Part shown: positions 1 through 6,386 of the stretch, piece after piece | How positions within the stretch are numbered: the stretch's first letter is position 1 | Layout: the number at the start of each line of letters is the position of its first letter | Source of the DNA: an uncultured Lachnoanaerobaculum sp. | GTDB lineage: Bacteria; Bacillota; Clostridia; Lachnospirales; Lachnospiraceae | Assembly: GCA_938041725.1 (NCBI GenBank) | Contig: CALISX010000316.1 | Location: 1-6,631, forward strand | Length of the DNA stretch: 6,631 bases | Direction: 5' to 3' | Made by a program: the position numbers and the translations under genes | The notes under the pieces: model-generated | Told to the model about the DNA's origin: nothing | Databases searched by the model: none | Seen by the model: only the letters and a program-made list of their open reading frames with translations

Positions 1-1446
1 GGAGGCCAGCTGGCAGCCTATTTGTCCCTGTTTAAAAACCGGTTGTATACGACCCATAATCTTTCCAATATTGTAAAAGCTCAAAGCAAGGTTAGAATGC
101 GGAAGCTGGCCGGGGCGGGGACAGAAGGGGAGGAAAGAACCCTGGCCATGGATCAAAAGAATGCACTGCGCAAAATCCTGCTTTCCGCAAAGCCCTTGGA
201 GAAAACAGTCCAGGGCTGGAAAAACGTGCTGCAAAAAGGCAGGGTTATTTGGGGGATTGAACTGTATGTGGATGAAAACAGCAAAAGCCCGGAGGTTTAT
301 ATCGTCCACTATGAAAACGGCCTGTGTATGGTCTTTGATTCCTATGGGAGCCAGTCGGGAAGCATCCTGCAATGCATGGCGGATGGGGAGAGTCTGCAGA
401 AGATATTTTTGAATCAGGGATTTGAGAATACAGGGGAGATGGAGAACCAGTATGGGGAAGAGGAGGAAGCTTTCGGGAGCCCCGGGGAGGGGGCAATTAC
501 TTTGCTTGGCTCCTATCATGAAGATATGATCAAGGCCCTGGCCCAGGAATTTGAGAAGAAAAGCGGATGCCGGATAAACTATGTGCGAATGTCCACAGGG
601 GAAGCAAAAAAAGGGCTTTTGGAGGGGAAATCCGCTCCAAAATATGATGTGTGGATTGGGGGAACCGTGGATGCCCATGAGACCTTGAAAAAACAGGGGA
701 TACTGGCGCCCTATGAAGCCCTGGGAGAGGACAGGATTGCTTCCCCTTACCGGGACCCGGACCATGTTTGGAAGCCCCAGTATCTGGAGGTGCTGTCTAT
801 TGGCGTCAATCGGGAAAGATGGGAGAGGGAATTTGCGGGAAAGGAGATTCCTTATCCGGATCGCTTAGAGGATCTGCTCCATCCTGCCTTCAAAGGAGAA
901 ATCGTCATACCCAATCCCTCTGTTTCCGGCACGGGATATATTTTGTTTGCTTCCATACTGGAGGCGCTGGGACAGGAAGCAGGATGGGAGTATATTCGAA
1001 ATTTAAACAAACAGGTAGGCCAGTATACAGACAGCGGATTTAGTGCTGCAGAAAAGACAGGACTGGGGGAATATTTGATTTGCATTGATTTTTTATCCGA
1101 TCAAAGTCTGGTAGGCTCCTTTGGATACCCCATAGAAAGCCAGGTGTATGAAAAAGCCGGATGGACTTTGGTTCCGGTTTCCCTGGTGCAGTCCGAGGAA
1201 ATACGTCCCCAGGCCAGGGCCTTTATTGATTTTTGCCTCAGTGATGAGGCTTTGGAAATATTGGAGGGATTGGGAAATGTAACACCGGTGGAAAAAAACA
1301 AAGAGAGGAGCCAAAGGGATCCAGAAAATACAGAGGAAAGAATTCCGGATTATAATCAAAGCTTCAGCCCCTGGCTGGCGGCGGGCAGCAGAGAGGAAAT
1401 ACTGGACTATTTTACCAGGGAGATTCTGCTGGAACCGGGAGATTGA
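1..1446 (+). CDS. Solute-binding-domain protein of the FbpA/AfuA superfamily with unrecognised N-terminal region; 5' end outside window
   Basis: The frame is open from base 1 to the TGA at 1444-1446, so the gene probably begins upstream. The C-terminal part, from about base 490, is a periplasmic-binding-protein fold of the iron/AEP/hexose-phosphate superfamily. It opens with a strand (AITLLGSYHEDM), then an STGEA ligand loop at about 592-606, the segment YDVWIGG at about 643-663, IGVNRERW, LLHPAFKGEIVIPNP at about 874-918, and a C-terminal helix ARAFIDFCLSDEA. The roughly 155 visible residues before it match no family I know; they are polar and show no signal peptide, lipobox or membrane helix. 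TTG at 22, ATG at 97 and ATG at 148 are in-frame alternative starts, but none has a well-placed strong ribosome binding site. It lies 145 bp upstream of the ATPase gene and is separated from it by an operator-like dyad. A role as a ligand sensor partnered with an upstream two-component system is my inference. Alternatively it is a second transporter binding protein. Confidence 0.72.
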   Translation, partial: GGQLAAYLSLFKNRLYTTHNLSNIVKAQSKVRMRKLAGAGTEGEERTLAMDQKNALRKILLSAKPLEKTVQGWKNVLQKGRVIWGIELYVDENSKSPEVYIVHYENGLCMVFDSYGSQSGSILQCMADGESLQKIFLNQGFENTGEMENQYGEEEEAFGSPGEGAITLLGSYHEDMIKALAQEFEKKSGCRINYVRMSTGEAKKGLLEGKSAPKYDVWIGGTVDAHETLKKQGILAPYEALGEDRIASPYRDPDHVWKPQYLEVLSIGVNRERWEREFAGKEIPYPDRLEDLLHPAFKGEIVIPNPSVSGTGYILFASILEALGQEAGWEYIRNLNKQVGQYTDSGFSAAEKTGLGEYLICIDFLSDQSLVGSFGYPIESQVYEKAGWTLVPVSLVQSEEIRPQARAFIDFCLSDEALEILEGLGNVTPVEKNKERSQRDPENTEERIPDYNQSFSPWLAAGSREEILDYFTREILLEPGD

Positions 1447-1462
1447 GGAAATGAGTCACGAA

Positions 1463-1490
1463 TAAAATGTTACAATTATGAAACATTTTA
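1463..1490. promoter_or_regulatory. 28-bp AT-rich dyad, candidate operator upstream of the transporter genes
   Basis: Arms TAAAATGTTACA and TGAAACATTTTA flank the 4-base centre ATTA and match at 11 of 12 paired positions. It sits 17 bases after the stop of the first gene and about 100 bases ahead of the ATPase start. No T-run follows, and the stem is almost all A-T, so it is a poor terminator but a typical binding site for a dimeric regulator. A weak -10-like TATACA lies at 1506-1511, which would put a -35 region in the right arm of the dyad, as at activator-dependent promoters. That promoter is only a guess. The dyad itself is read directly from the sequence. Confidence 0.6.
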
Positions 1491-1549
1491 GAAAATGCCA
1501 TGAAATATACACAGGATATTCTACACACAGTGAATTCGGCAACCCCTAC

Positions 1550-1562
1550 GCCGGGGGCCGGC
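1550..1562 (+). promoter_or_regulatory. GC-rich hairpin in the leader of the ATPase gene
   Basis: GCCGG and CCGGC pair perfectly around a GGG loop. The stretch 1543-1568 is all C and G apart from TA at 1547-1548 and A at 1563, in contrast to the AT-rich bases around it. An alternative pairing is GGGGG (1553-1557) with CCCCC (1564-1568). It ends 15 bases before the ribosome binding site. It lacks a T-run, so it is not a terminator. It could mark an mRNA processing or stabilising point or affect translation of the ATPase. The function is inferred only from position. Confidence 0.4.
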
Positions 1563-1591
1563 ACCCCCAACTATATCAGGAGGATGGAATT

Positions 1592-2716
1592 GTGAGTGTA
1601 GCTATTTCTATTAAAGACGCTGTGAAAAAGTATGGAAGTAATACGATTATTCCCAAACTCAGTCTTACCATCAAAGAGGGAGAGTTTTTTACCCTTCTGG
1701 GTCCCTCAGGCTGCGGGAAAACCACATTGCTGCGGATGATTGCAGGGTTTAACAGCATTGAAGGAGGAGATTTTTTCTTTAATAAAAAAAGAATCAATGA
1801 CCTGGACCCTGCCAAGAGAAATATTGGCATGGTATTTCAAAATTATGCAATTTTTCCTCATTATACAGTAAGGCAGAATGTGGAATTCGGCTTGAAAAAC
1901 CAGAAGGTGCCTGCAGAGGAGCGCAGGGTGAGAACGGATAAATTTCTGAAATTGATGCAGATTGAAGCCCTGGCGGAGCGCAGGCCGGATCGGATGTCCG
2001 GCGGCCAGCAGCAGCGGGTGGCCCTGGCCAGAGCCCTGGTGATAGAGCCGGATGTGCTTTTGATGGATGAGCCCTTGTCCAATCTGGATGCCAAGCTTCG
2101 GGTGGAGATGCGCAGTGCCATTCGCCGCACCCAGAACCAGATCGGCATTACCACAGTATATGTGACCCATGATCAGGAAGAGGCCATGGCAATCTCCGAC
2201 CGCATCGGAGTCATGAATGGAGGTGTTTTGCAGCAGATCGGCACGCCCCAAAGCATTTACCAAAGGCCCGCCAATCTCTTTGTCAGCACCTTTATCGGAC
2301 GCTCTAATATTTTGGATGGAACATTGGAGATGGAAGAGGGAAAGACCTGGCTGGTTTTGGAAAACGGAGGAAAAGTGCTTTTGGACAATGTCAAGGAGCC
2401 CTATCGTAAGAACCAGTCTGTGAAAATCAGCGTTCGTCCGGAGGAGCTGCTTTTATGCGGTAAAGAGGAGGGAGTGGTTCGGGCTAAGATCACAGAAAGC
2501 ATTTTCCTGGGGCTCAACACCCATTATACCGTGGAGCTGGAAAAGGGAGGCAGTGTGGAAATTATCCAGGAATCCACCCTCACCAGTATTTTAAAGGTGG
2601 GAGAAGAAATCTCTCTCAACATCAATACCCAAAAGGTGAATGTATTTACCAGTGATGGAAATACAAATATTCTTACCGGTGTCAGCAATGATATGGAGCA
2701 TAAGGGGGCAGTATGA
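1592..2716 (+). CDS. ABC transporter ATP-binding protein (FbpC/PotA-like, with TOBE domain)
   Basis: Cytoplasmic ATPase of 374 residues that drives the adjoining permease. In order: Walker A GPSGCGKTT (residues 37-45), Q-loop VFQN (Q83), signature MSGGQQQR (135-142), Walker B VLLMDEP with catalytic E160, D-loop SNLD (163-166), switch histidine H193 in VTHD, then a C-terminal TOBE-type beta domain at about 275-352. All catalytic residues are present. I chose GTG at 1592 because AGGAGG at 1578-1583 lies 8 bases upstream and the protein then begins just before the first strand of the fold (MSVAISIKDAVKKYG), the usual length for the family. An in-frame ATG at 1478 lies inside the dyad, has no ribosome binding site and would add 38 residues unlike the family. 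The stop overlaps the permease start by 4 bp (ATGA), implying coupled translation. The superfamily does not fix the substrate; fbpC, afuC and potA names would be over-precise. Confidence 0.95.
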   Translation: MSVAISIKDAVKKYGSNTIIPKLSLTIKEGEFFTLLGPSGCGKTTLLRMIAGFNSIEGGDFFFNKKRINDLDPAKRNIGMVFQNYAIFPHYTVRQNVEFGLKNQKVPAEERRVRTDKFLKLMQIEALAERRPDRMSGGQQQRVALARALVIEPDVLLMDEPLSNLDAKLRVEMRSAIRRTQNQIGITTVYVTHDQEEAMAISDRIGVMNGGVLQQIGTPQSIYQRPANLFVSTFIGRSNILDGTLEMEEGKTWLVLENGGKVLLDNVKEPYRKNQSVKISVRPEELLLCGKEEGVVRAKITESIFLGLNTHYTVELEKGGSVEIIQESTLTSILKVGEEISLNINTQKVNVFTSDGNTNILTGVSNDMEHKGAV

Positions 2717-4356
2717 AAAGAAAAGCAGATGTATGGACCATAGCCACCCTTAGCCTGCTGGTGATATTTGCGGTTTTTCTGGTATATCCTTTATTTGGGG
2801 TGCTGCAGCAGTCGGTGATGGGAGAGGATGGACATTTTACCCTGGAGCAGTTTAAAAAATTCTTCACCAATGCCTATTACAGCAGCACCATTTTTAACAG
2901 CTTTGCTGTAACCATTGCCATTACCATAAGCACATTGGTGCTGGGGATTCCCTTTGCCTATTTTTATTCCTTTTACCGGTTAAAGGGCGCAAAATTTCTC
3001 TTTGTGGTCAGCATTCTCTGCTGCATGTCTGCTCCCTTTATCGGAGCCTATGCCTGGATTATGCTGCTGGGGCGGTCCGGGGTCATCACCCAGGCCCTGG
3101 GGAAAATGGGAATCCATATCGGCAGTATTTACGGCTTTAACGGCATTTTATTTGTTCAGGCTTTAAAATTGTATCCCCTGGTATTCATTTATATGAACGG
3201 GGCGTTTAAAAACATTGACAATTCCTTGATTGAAGCCTCCACCAGCTTAGGATGCAAGGGGCTGAACCGGTTTTTCAAGATCATACTCAGCCTTTGCATG
3301 CCCACCATTTTGGCTGCCGCTTTGCTGGTCTTTATGCGGGCCTTTGCAGACTTTGGCACCCCCTTGATTATCGGTGAGGGATACCGTACCTTCCCTGTGG
3401 AAATTTACAAGCAGTATGTGGGAGAAAACGGAACCAACCATGCCTTTGCAGCCACCATCAGCGTCGTGGCGATTCTGGTGACAGCAGTGGTCTTTTTGGT
3501 CCAGAAGCTGCTGTCAAACCGCTTTAATTTTGCCATCAATGCCCTGCATCCGGTGGAGAAAAAGGATCCCAAGGGATTGGGGGGGATTCTCATGTATTTG
3601 TACACCTATGGACTGGCGGGAATTGCGATTTTACCGAATATTTATATTATCTACCTGTCCTTTAGGAATTGCGACCGGTCTGTCTTTAAACCGGGCTTTT
3701 CCCTGGGCAATTACCAGCAGGCGGCAAAGAAGCTGCTGGCCAGATCCATTCAAAATACCTTTTTACTGAGTATGATTTCCCTGGCCATTATTATTCTCAT
3801 TTCCATTGTGATTGCCTATCTGGTGGTGAGAAGAAGCAGCCTGGCCAACAATGTGATTGATACCGTATCCATGCTGCCCTATATTATTCCCGGATCCGTG
3901 ATCGGCATTGCCCTGGCGGTGGCCTTTTCCAAGCCTCCCATTGTTTTGGTGGGGGGAATATGGATCATGATTATCTCTTTGGTAATACGAAGGATGCCCT
4001 ATACCATCCGTTCTGCCACTGCCACATTGATACAGATTCCCCATTCCATTGAGGAGGCAGCCATTAGTCTGGGATCCTCCAAGGTAAAAACTTTTGGAAA
4101 AATTACAGTGCCCATGATGGCCAATGGTATTTTGTCCGGCGCTATCTTAAGCTGGGTGGCGATTGTTACAGAGCTTTCCAGTGCCATTATTTTGTACAAT
4201 AACAAAACCATTACCCTGACCATGTCTGCCTATGTGGCCATTTCCAGGGGAAATTATGGAATTGCAGCGGCATTTTCAGCGGTGCTTACAGTGCTTACAA
4301 CCATTTCTTTGATTATTTATCTGGTGGTAAGCAAATCCGAGGATGTAAAGGTATAA
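2713..4356 (+). CDS. ABC transporter permease, two fused inner-membrane domains (FbpB/AfuB-like)
   Basis: This 547-residue membrane protein forms the whole translocation channel in one chain. Two homologous halves each carry the EAA-type cytoplasmic loop that docks on the ATPase: IEASTSLGCKGLNRFFKI at 173-190 and IEEAAISLGSSKVKTFGKI at 446-464. Hydrophobic segments fall at about 8-30, 60-88, 94-120, 140-163, 192-212, 245-267 in the first half, and about 292-316, 347-372, 383-405, 408-425, 468-494 and 514-540 in the second, consistent with about twelve helices. A polar linker (about 269-290) joins the halves. Fused BPD_transp_1 domains are normal for the ferric/phosphonate/hexose-phosphate family, so the fusion is not unusual. 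The ATG overlaps the ATPase stop by 4 bp. The length is ordinary for the family and no break is seen. The substrate cannot be told from this subunit. Confidence 0.94.
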   Translation: MKRKADVWTIATLSLLVIFAVFLVYPLFGVLQQSVMGEDGHFTLEQFKKFFTNAYYSSTIFNSFAVTIAITISTLVLGIPFAYFYSFYRLKGAKFLFVVSILCCMSAPFIGAYAWIMLLGRSGVITQALGKMGIHIGSIYGFNGILFVQALKLYPLVFIYMNGAFKNIDNSLIEASTSLGCKGLNRFFKIILSLCMPTILAAALLVFMRAFADFGTPLIIGEGYRTFPVEIYKQYVGENGTNHAFAATISVVAILVTAVVFLVQKLLSNRFNFAINALHPVEKKDPKGLGGILMYLYTYGLAGIAILPNIYIIYLSFRNCDRSVFKPGFSLGNYQQAAKKLLARSIQNTFLLSMISLAIIILISIVIAYLVVRRSSLANNVIDTVSMLPYIIPGSVIGIALAVAFSKPPIVLVGGIWIMIISLVIRRMPYTIRSATATLIQIPHSIEEAAISLGSSKVKTFGKITVPMMANGILSGAILSWVAIVTELSSAIILYNNKTITLTMSAYVAISRGNYGIAAAFSAVLTVLTTISLIIYLVVSKSEDVKV

Positions 4357-4358
4357 GT

Positions 4359-4382
4359 CAGTATACTGTCGGCAGTCTGCCG
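4359..4382 (+). other. Intergenic palindrome and small hairpin between permease and binding-protein genes
   Basis: CAGTATACTG at 4359-4368 is a perfect 10-bp palindrome. Immediately after it, CGGCA (4370-4374) and TGCCG (4378-4382) pair around a GTC loop. No T-run follows; the next bases lead straight into the ribosome binding site of the lipoprotein gene. Hairpins at this position in binding-protein operons often shield the more abundant upstream or downstream mRNA segment, which is a plausible but unproven role here. Confidence 0.4.
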
Positions 4383-4404
4383 TCAAAAATAAAAGGAGAA
4401 TTTT

Positions 4405-5502
4405 ATGAAAAAGAATCTATTGAAGCTTTTCGGACTGGGTGTTATGGCGCTGGGCCTTGCAGCCTGTTCTCAGTCCCAGTCCACCCAGAACCAGCAGGAT
4501 ACGCAGCAGTCCGCCCAGGAGGGCCAGAAGCGGGAACAGGCAGATGAAGATCTGGGAGATTCCCTGACCCTGTACTGCTCCATGACAGATGATGATGTGG
4601 ATACGGTTTTGGAAGGCTTCCATGCCCTGTATCCGGACATTGATGTGGAGGTGGTGAATGGATCCGCCGGAGAGTTATTTGCCAGGCTCCAGGCCGAGGC
4701 GGCCAATCCCCAGGGAGATGTGATGCTTGGAGGGCTCAATCAGGCGGACGGAGACAAATACAGGGACATTTTTGAAGCCTATACATCTATTCATGAGGAT
4801 GAACTACCGGATGAGTATAAGACCAATAATGGATTTTACAATTATGACCATCTTTCCTCTGTGGTATTTTGTGTCAATACAGATCTGGAAAAGGAGCTGG
4901 GCATGGAGATCAAGGATTACAGCGATCTTTTAGATCCTAAGCTGGAGGGGAAAATTGTATTTTCCGATCCCAATGAATCCTCTGCTGCCTGGAACAATCT
5001 TTCCAACATTATGGCGGTTTATGGAAATGACAGCGATGAGGCCTGGAATATGATTGAGGGTCTGATGAAAAATAAAATGGTGATTCAGGGAAGCTCCTCT
5101 GCCTGCTTTAAGAATGTGGCAGACGGAGAGTATGTGGTGGGACTGACCTATGAAGATGGTGCATCTACCCTTTTAAAGAGCGGCGCAACCAATGTGAAGC
5201 TGGTGTATCCGGCTTCTGGAAGCTCCAATTTTGCCTTTGGCTGTGCTGTGGTAAAGGGAGCCCCCCATGGGGCAGCGGCCAGGGCCATGGTGGATTTCCT
5301 GATGTCTGCTGAGAGCCAGACAGAGAGGGGGAATGCATTGGGCACCATCCGTCTGACCAACAAAAACGCAAAGGTTGACTACAAATATATCCCAAAGGAT
5401 GAGGATGTGAAATGGGTGGACAGAGATGTGCAGTGGCTGATTGACCACAAGAATGAAGTGCTGGAGCATTGGAACAGCTTATATACCCAGTATTATAAAT
5501 AA
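4405..5502 (+). CDS. ABC transporter substrate-binding lipoprotein (SBP of the FbpA/AfuA superfamily)
   Basis: Extracytoplasmic ligand receptor of 365 residues. The signal peptide MKKNLLKLFGLGVMALG runs into the lipobox LAAC, so C21 would be lipidated and anchor the protein to the outer face of the membrane. A Q/S/E-rich flexible linker (22-52) follows, then the binding fold: strand SLTLYCSM, ligand loop NGSAGE (85-90), NPQGDVMLGG (101-110), VNTDLEKELG, DLLDPKLEGKIVFSDPN (174-190), GSSSA (229-233), GEYVVGLTYEDGA (241-253) and helix AARAMVDFLMSAESQ (291-305). The place where ferric-binding proteins carry adjacent iron-binding tyrosines reads TYEDG, with a single tyrosine, and the serine-rich loops suit an oxyanion such as a phosphate group. 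Iron is therefore less likely than a phosphorylated organic compound, which is an inference. AGGAG at 4394-4398 lies 6 bases before the ATG. It is the last gene before a terminator. Confidence 0.95.
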   Translation: MKKNLLKLFGLGVMALGLAACSQSQSTQNQQDTQQSAQEGQKREQADEDLGDSLTLYCSMTDDDVDTVLEGFHALYPDIDVEVVNGSAGELFARLQAEAANPQGDVMLGGLNQADGDKYRDIFEAYTSIHEDELPDEYKTNNGFYNYDHLSSVVFCVNTDLEKELGMEIKDYSDLLDPKLEGKIVFSDPNESSAAWNNLSNIMAVYGNDSDEAWNMIEGLMKNKMVIQGSSSACFKNVADGEYVVGLTYEDGASTLLKSGATNVKLVYPASGSSNFAFGCAVVKGAPHGAAARAMVDFLMSAESQTERGNALGTIRLTNKNAKVDYKYIPKDEDVKWVDRDVQWLIDHKNEVLEHWNSLYTQYYK

Positions 5503-5505
5503 TCG

Positions 5506-5536
5506 AAGAGGGCGGCTTTTGGCCGCTCTTTTCCCT
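5506..5536 (+). terminator. Rho-independent terminator of the transporter operon
   Basis: The stem 5506-5516 pairs with 5522-5532 over 11 base pairs (two G-U) around the loop TTTTG, with a GC-rich upper half (GGCGGC / GGCCGC region) and a TCTTTT stretch ending at 5532. It begins 3 bases after the lipoprotein stop codon. The T-run partly forms the stem base, so efficiency may be moderate. Confidence 0.8.
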
Positions 5537-5551
5537 TGGATCGAAGGGAGG
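5533..5551 (+). promoter_or_regulatory. Small hairpin overlapping a strong ribosome binding site
   Basis: CCCTT (5533-5537) can pair with AAGGG (5544-5548) around GGATCG. The right arm overlaps the ribosome binding site GGGAGG at 5546-5551 that precedes the 19-codon ORF. When folded it would partly hide that site. The pairing is short, and it competes for nothing in the terminator just upstream. It may be chance. Confidence 0.25.
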
Positions 5552-5558
5552 AAACAGA

Positions 5559-5618
5559 ATGGATTGGATTCAACTGGCAGTAAAGGGAACCTTATGGGGG
5601 CTGCTGCACACTGAATGA
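5559..5618 (+). CDS. Possible 19-residue small ORF or remnant gene start
   Basis: The ORF reads MDWIQLAVKGTLWGLLHTE and stops at TGA 5616-5618. Its support is the ribosome binding site GGGAGG (5546-5551), 7 bases ahead of the ATG, as good as that of any large gene here. The peptide is mildly hydrophobic and I recognise no family. Against it: it lies just beyond the operon terminator with no room for a promoter in between, and its last seven codons form the left arm and loop of a hairpin. It could be a real small protein expressed by readthrough, a leader peptide whose downstream gene is lost, or the first codons of a gene destroyed by deletion. No + strand gene follows in the window. Confidence 0.3.
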   Translation: MDWIQLAVKGTLWGLLHTE

Positions 5619-5632
5619 GTGCAGCAGCCCCC
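5596..5632. repeat. Long perfect GC-rich hairpin (14-bp stem, 9-base loop)
   Basis: GGGGGCTGCTGCAC at 5596-5609 pairs perfectly with GTGCAGCAGCCCCC at 5619-5632 around ACTGAATGA. It is the most stable structure in the window. The following bases (CTTGTCC) are not a T-run on the + strand, and on the - strand ATAAGG follows, so it is not a standard terminator in either direction. It may still stop transcripts converging from the two sides, or be one copy of a dispersed palindromic repeat. Which of these holds is unknown. Confidence 0.6.
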
Positions 5633-5674
5633 CTTGTCCAAGGTATTTCGAATACAGAAGGAATGCAGGACAAG
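5633..5674. repeat. Nested inverted repeats in the convergent intergenic region
   Basis: CTTGTCC (5633-5639) pairs with GGACAAG (5668-5674), and inside it GTATT (5643-5647) pairs with AATAC (5651-5655) around TCG. Together with the long hairpin just upstream, most of 5596-5674 could fold. No known RNA family is recognised, and bases 5675-5702 show nothing of note. Confidence 0.25.
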
Positions 5675-5702
5675 CTGTAACCAAAGCATGACAATCGAAA
5701 GC

Positions 5703-6386
5703 TTAGGGATAGCTCTGAAGAAGCTTCCCCTTTAGAGCAAAATAATGTTCCAGTATATCGGGTTTATCTGTCAGGATTTCCCAGTTTTCAATATCTGTAT
5801 AGCTTAATGTTTCAGCCCTTACTTTTTGCATATCCAATAAGGTGCCCTTCTCCGTCTCACTGACTTCAAATTTTGAAAATTTGGCATTTACAGGTACCAA
5901 TCCCTTTTGCCCGGGGTTCAGATGGGACTTTCCCACATACCGGAGAAACAAAAGATACTGTTTTCCCTCCTGCATTATATTGTATCCCCCTAAAGAATAA
6001 TACAACATGTCATAACGAAAGCTGCAGGGTTCATAAACAATGACCTCATCTCCCGGAAGAATATCATCTTTATCCTTATAGACCTGTAAAACCTTTACCT
6101 GGGATAGAATAGACTGGCAGAAATTTATTCTTTTGCCATTCAGCTCTACCTTTAAAATATACTCCGAAACCTCCTTCAGGCTGTCTTCATCAGCTGCATC
6201 CGGGGTTAAATAGCCCCTTTCATATTCTTCATCATCTGAAAGATTCAAATACCTTGTGTCACCTGCCTGAATCTGGGCATTGGCATCTAAATTATCAATC
6301 CAGGATCTCTTCGTCACCACGCCCAATGCTAAAGCAAATAAAAGAAAAGGCACAAAAAGCAATATGAATTTTATTTCTCTATTCAA
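5703..6386 (-). CDS. Membrane-anchored hypothetical protein, 227 residues
   Basis: The protein has one N-terminal hydrophobic helix (FILLFVPFLLFALALGVV, about 7-24) after a short positive stretch, then about 200 polar residues predicted to lie outside the membrane. There is no lipobox cysteine, so it is an anchor or uncleaved signal. The outer part is beta-rich in appearance: EYILKVELNG, a segment ending PGDEVIVYE (about 111-119), and GKQYLLFLR (141-149), a pattern seen in small beta-barrel-like secreted domains. Cysteines 90 and 121 are the only two and could form a disulfide. The start is TTG at 6384-6386, supported by GGGAGG at 6396-6401 nine bases upstream and an in-frame TGA at 6408-6410. 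Its first eight bases overlap the end of the preceding short frame, as in an operon. It converges with the transporter genes. I do not recognise the family; a helper of an ABC or export locus is only a contextual guess. Confidence 0.8.
   Translation of the reverse strand: MNREIKFILLFVPFLLFALALGVVTKRSWIDNLDANAQIQAGDTRYLNLSDDEEYERGYLTPDAADEDSLKEVSEYILKVELNGKRINFCQSILSQVKVLQVYKDKDDILPGDEVIVYEPCSFRYDMLYYSLGGYNIMQEGKQYLLFLRYVGKSHLNPGQKGLVPVNAKFSKFEVSETEKGTLLDMQKVRAETLSYTDIENWEILTDKPDILEHYFALKGKLLQSYP

Noticed and set aside
22..24. TTG at 22 as the true start of the first gene
   Set aside because: GGAGG at 1-5 is 16 bases away, too far, and the frame stays open to the window edge, so the gene more likely starts upstream.
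1463..1490. Dyad as a transcription terminator after the first gene
   Set aside because: The stem is almost entirely A-T and no T-run follows it.
1478..1591. Longer ATPase gene starting at ATG 1478
   Set aside because: No ribosome binding site precedes it, it lies inside the dyad, and the added 38 residues are unlike the family. GTG at 1592 has AGGAGG at ideal spacing.
1706..2263. 185-codon open frame on the - strand
   Set aside because: It lies wholly inside the ATPase gene, whose catalytic motifs are all intact, and its product resembles no protein; it is a reverse-frame shadow.
2713..4356. Double-length permease as an unusual fusion
   Set aside because: Two fused channel domains are standard for this importer family.
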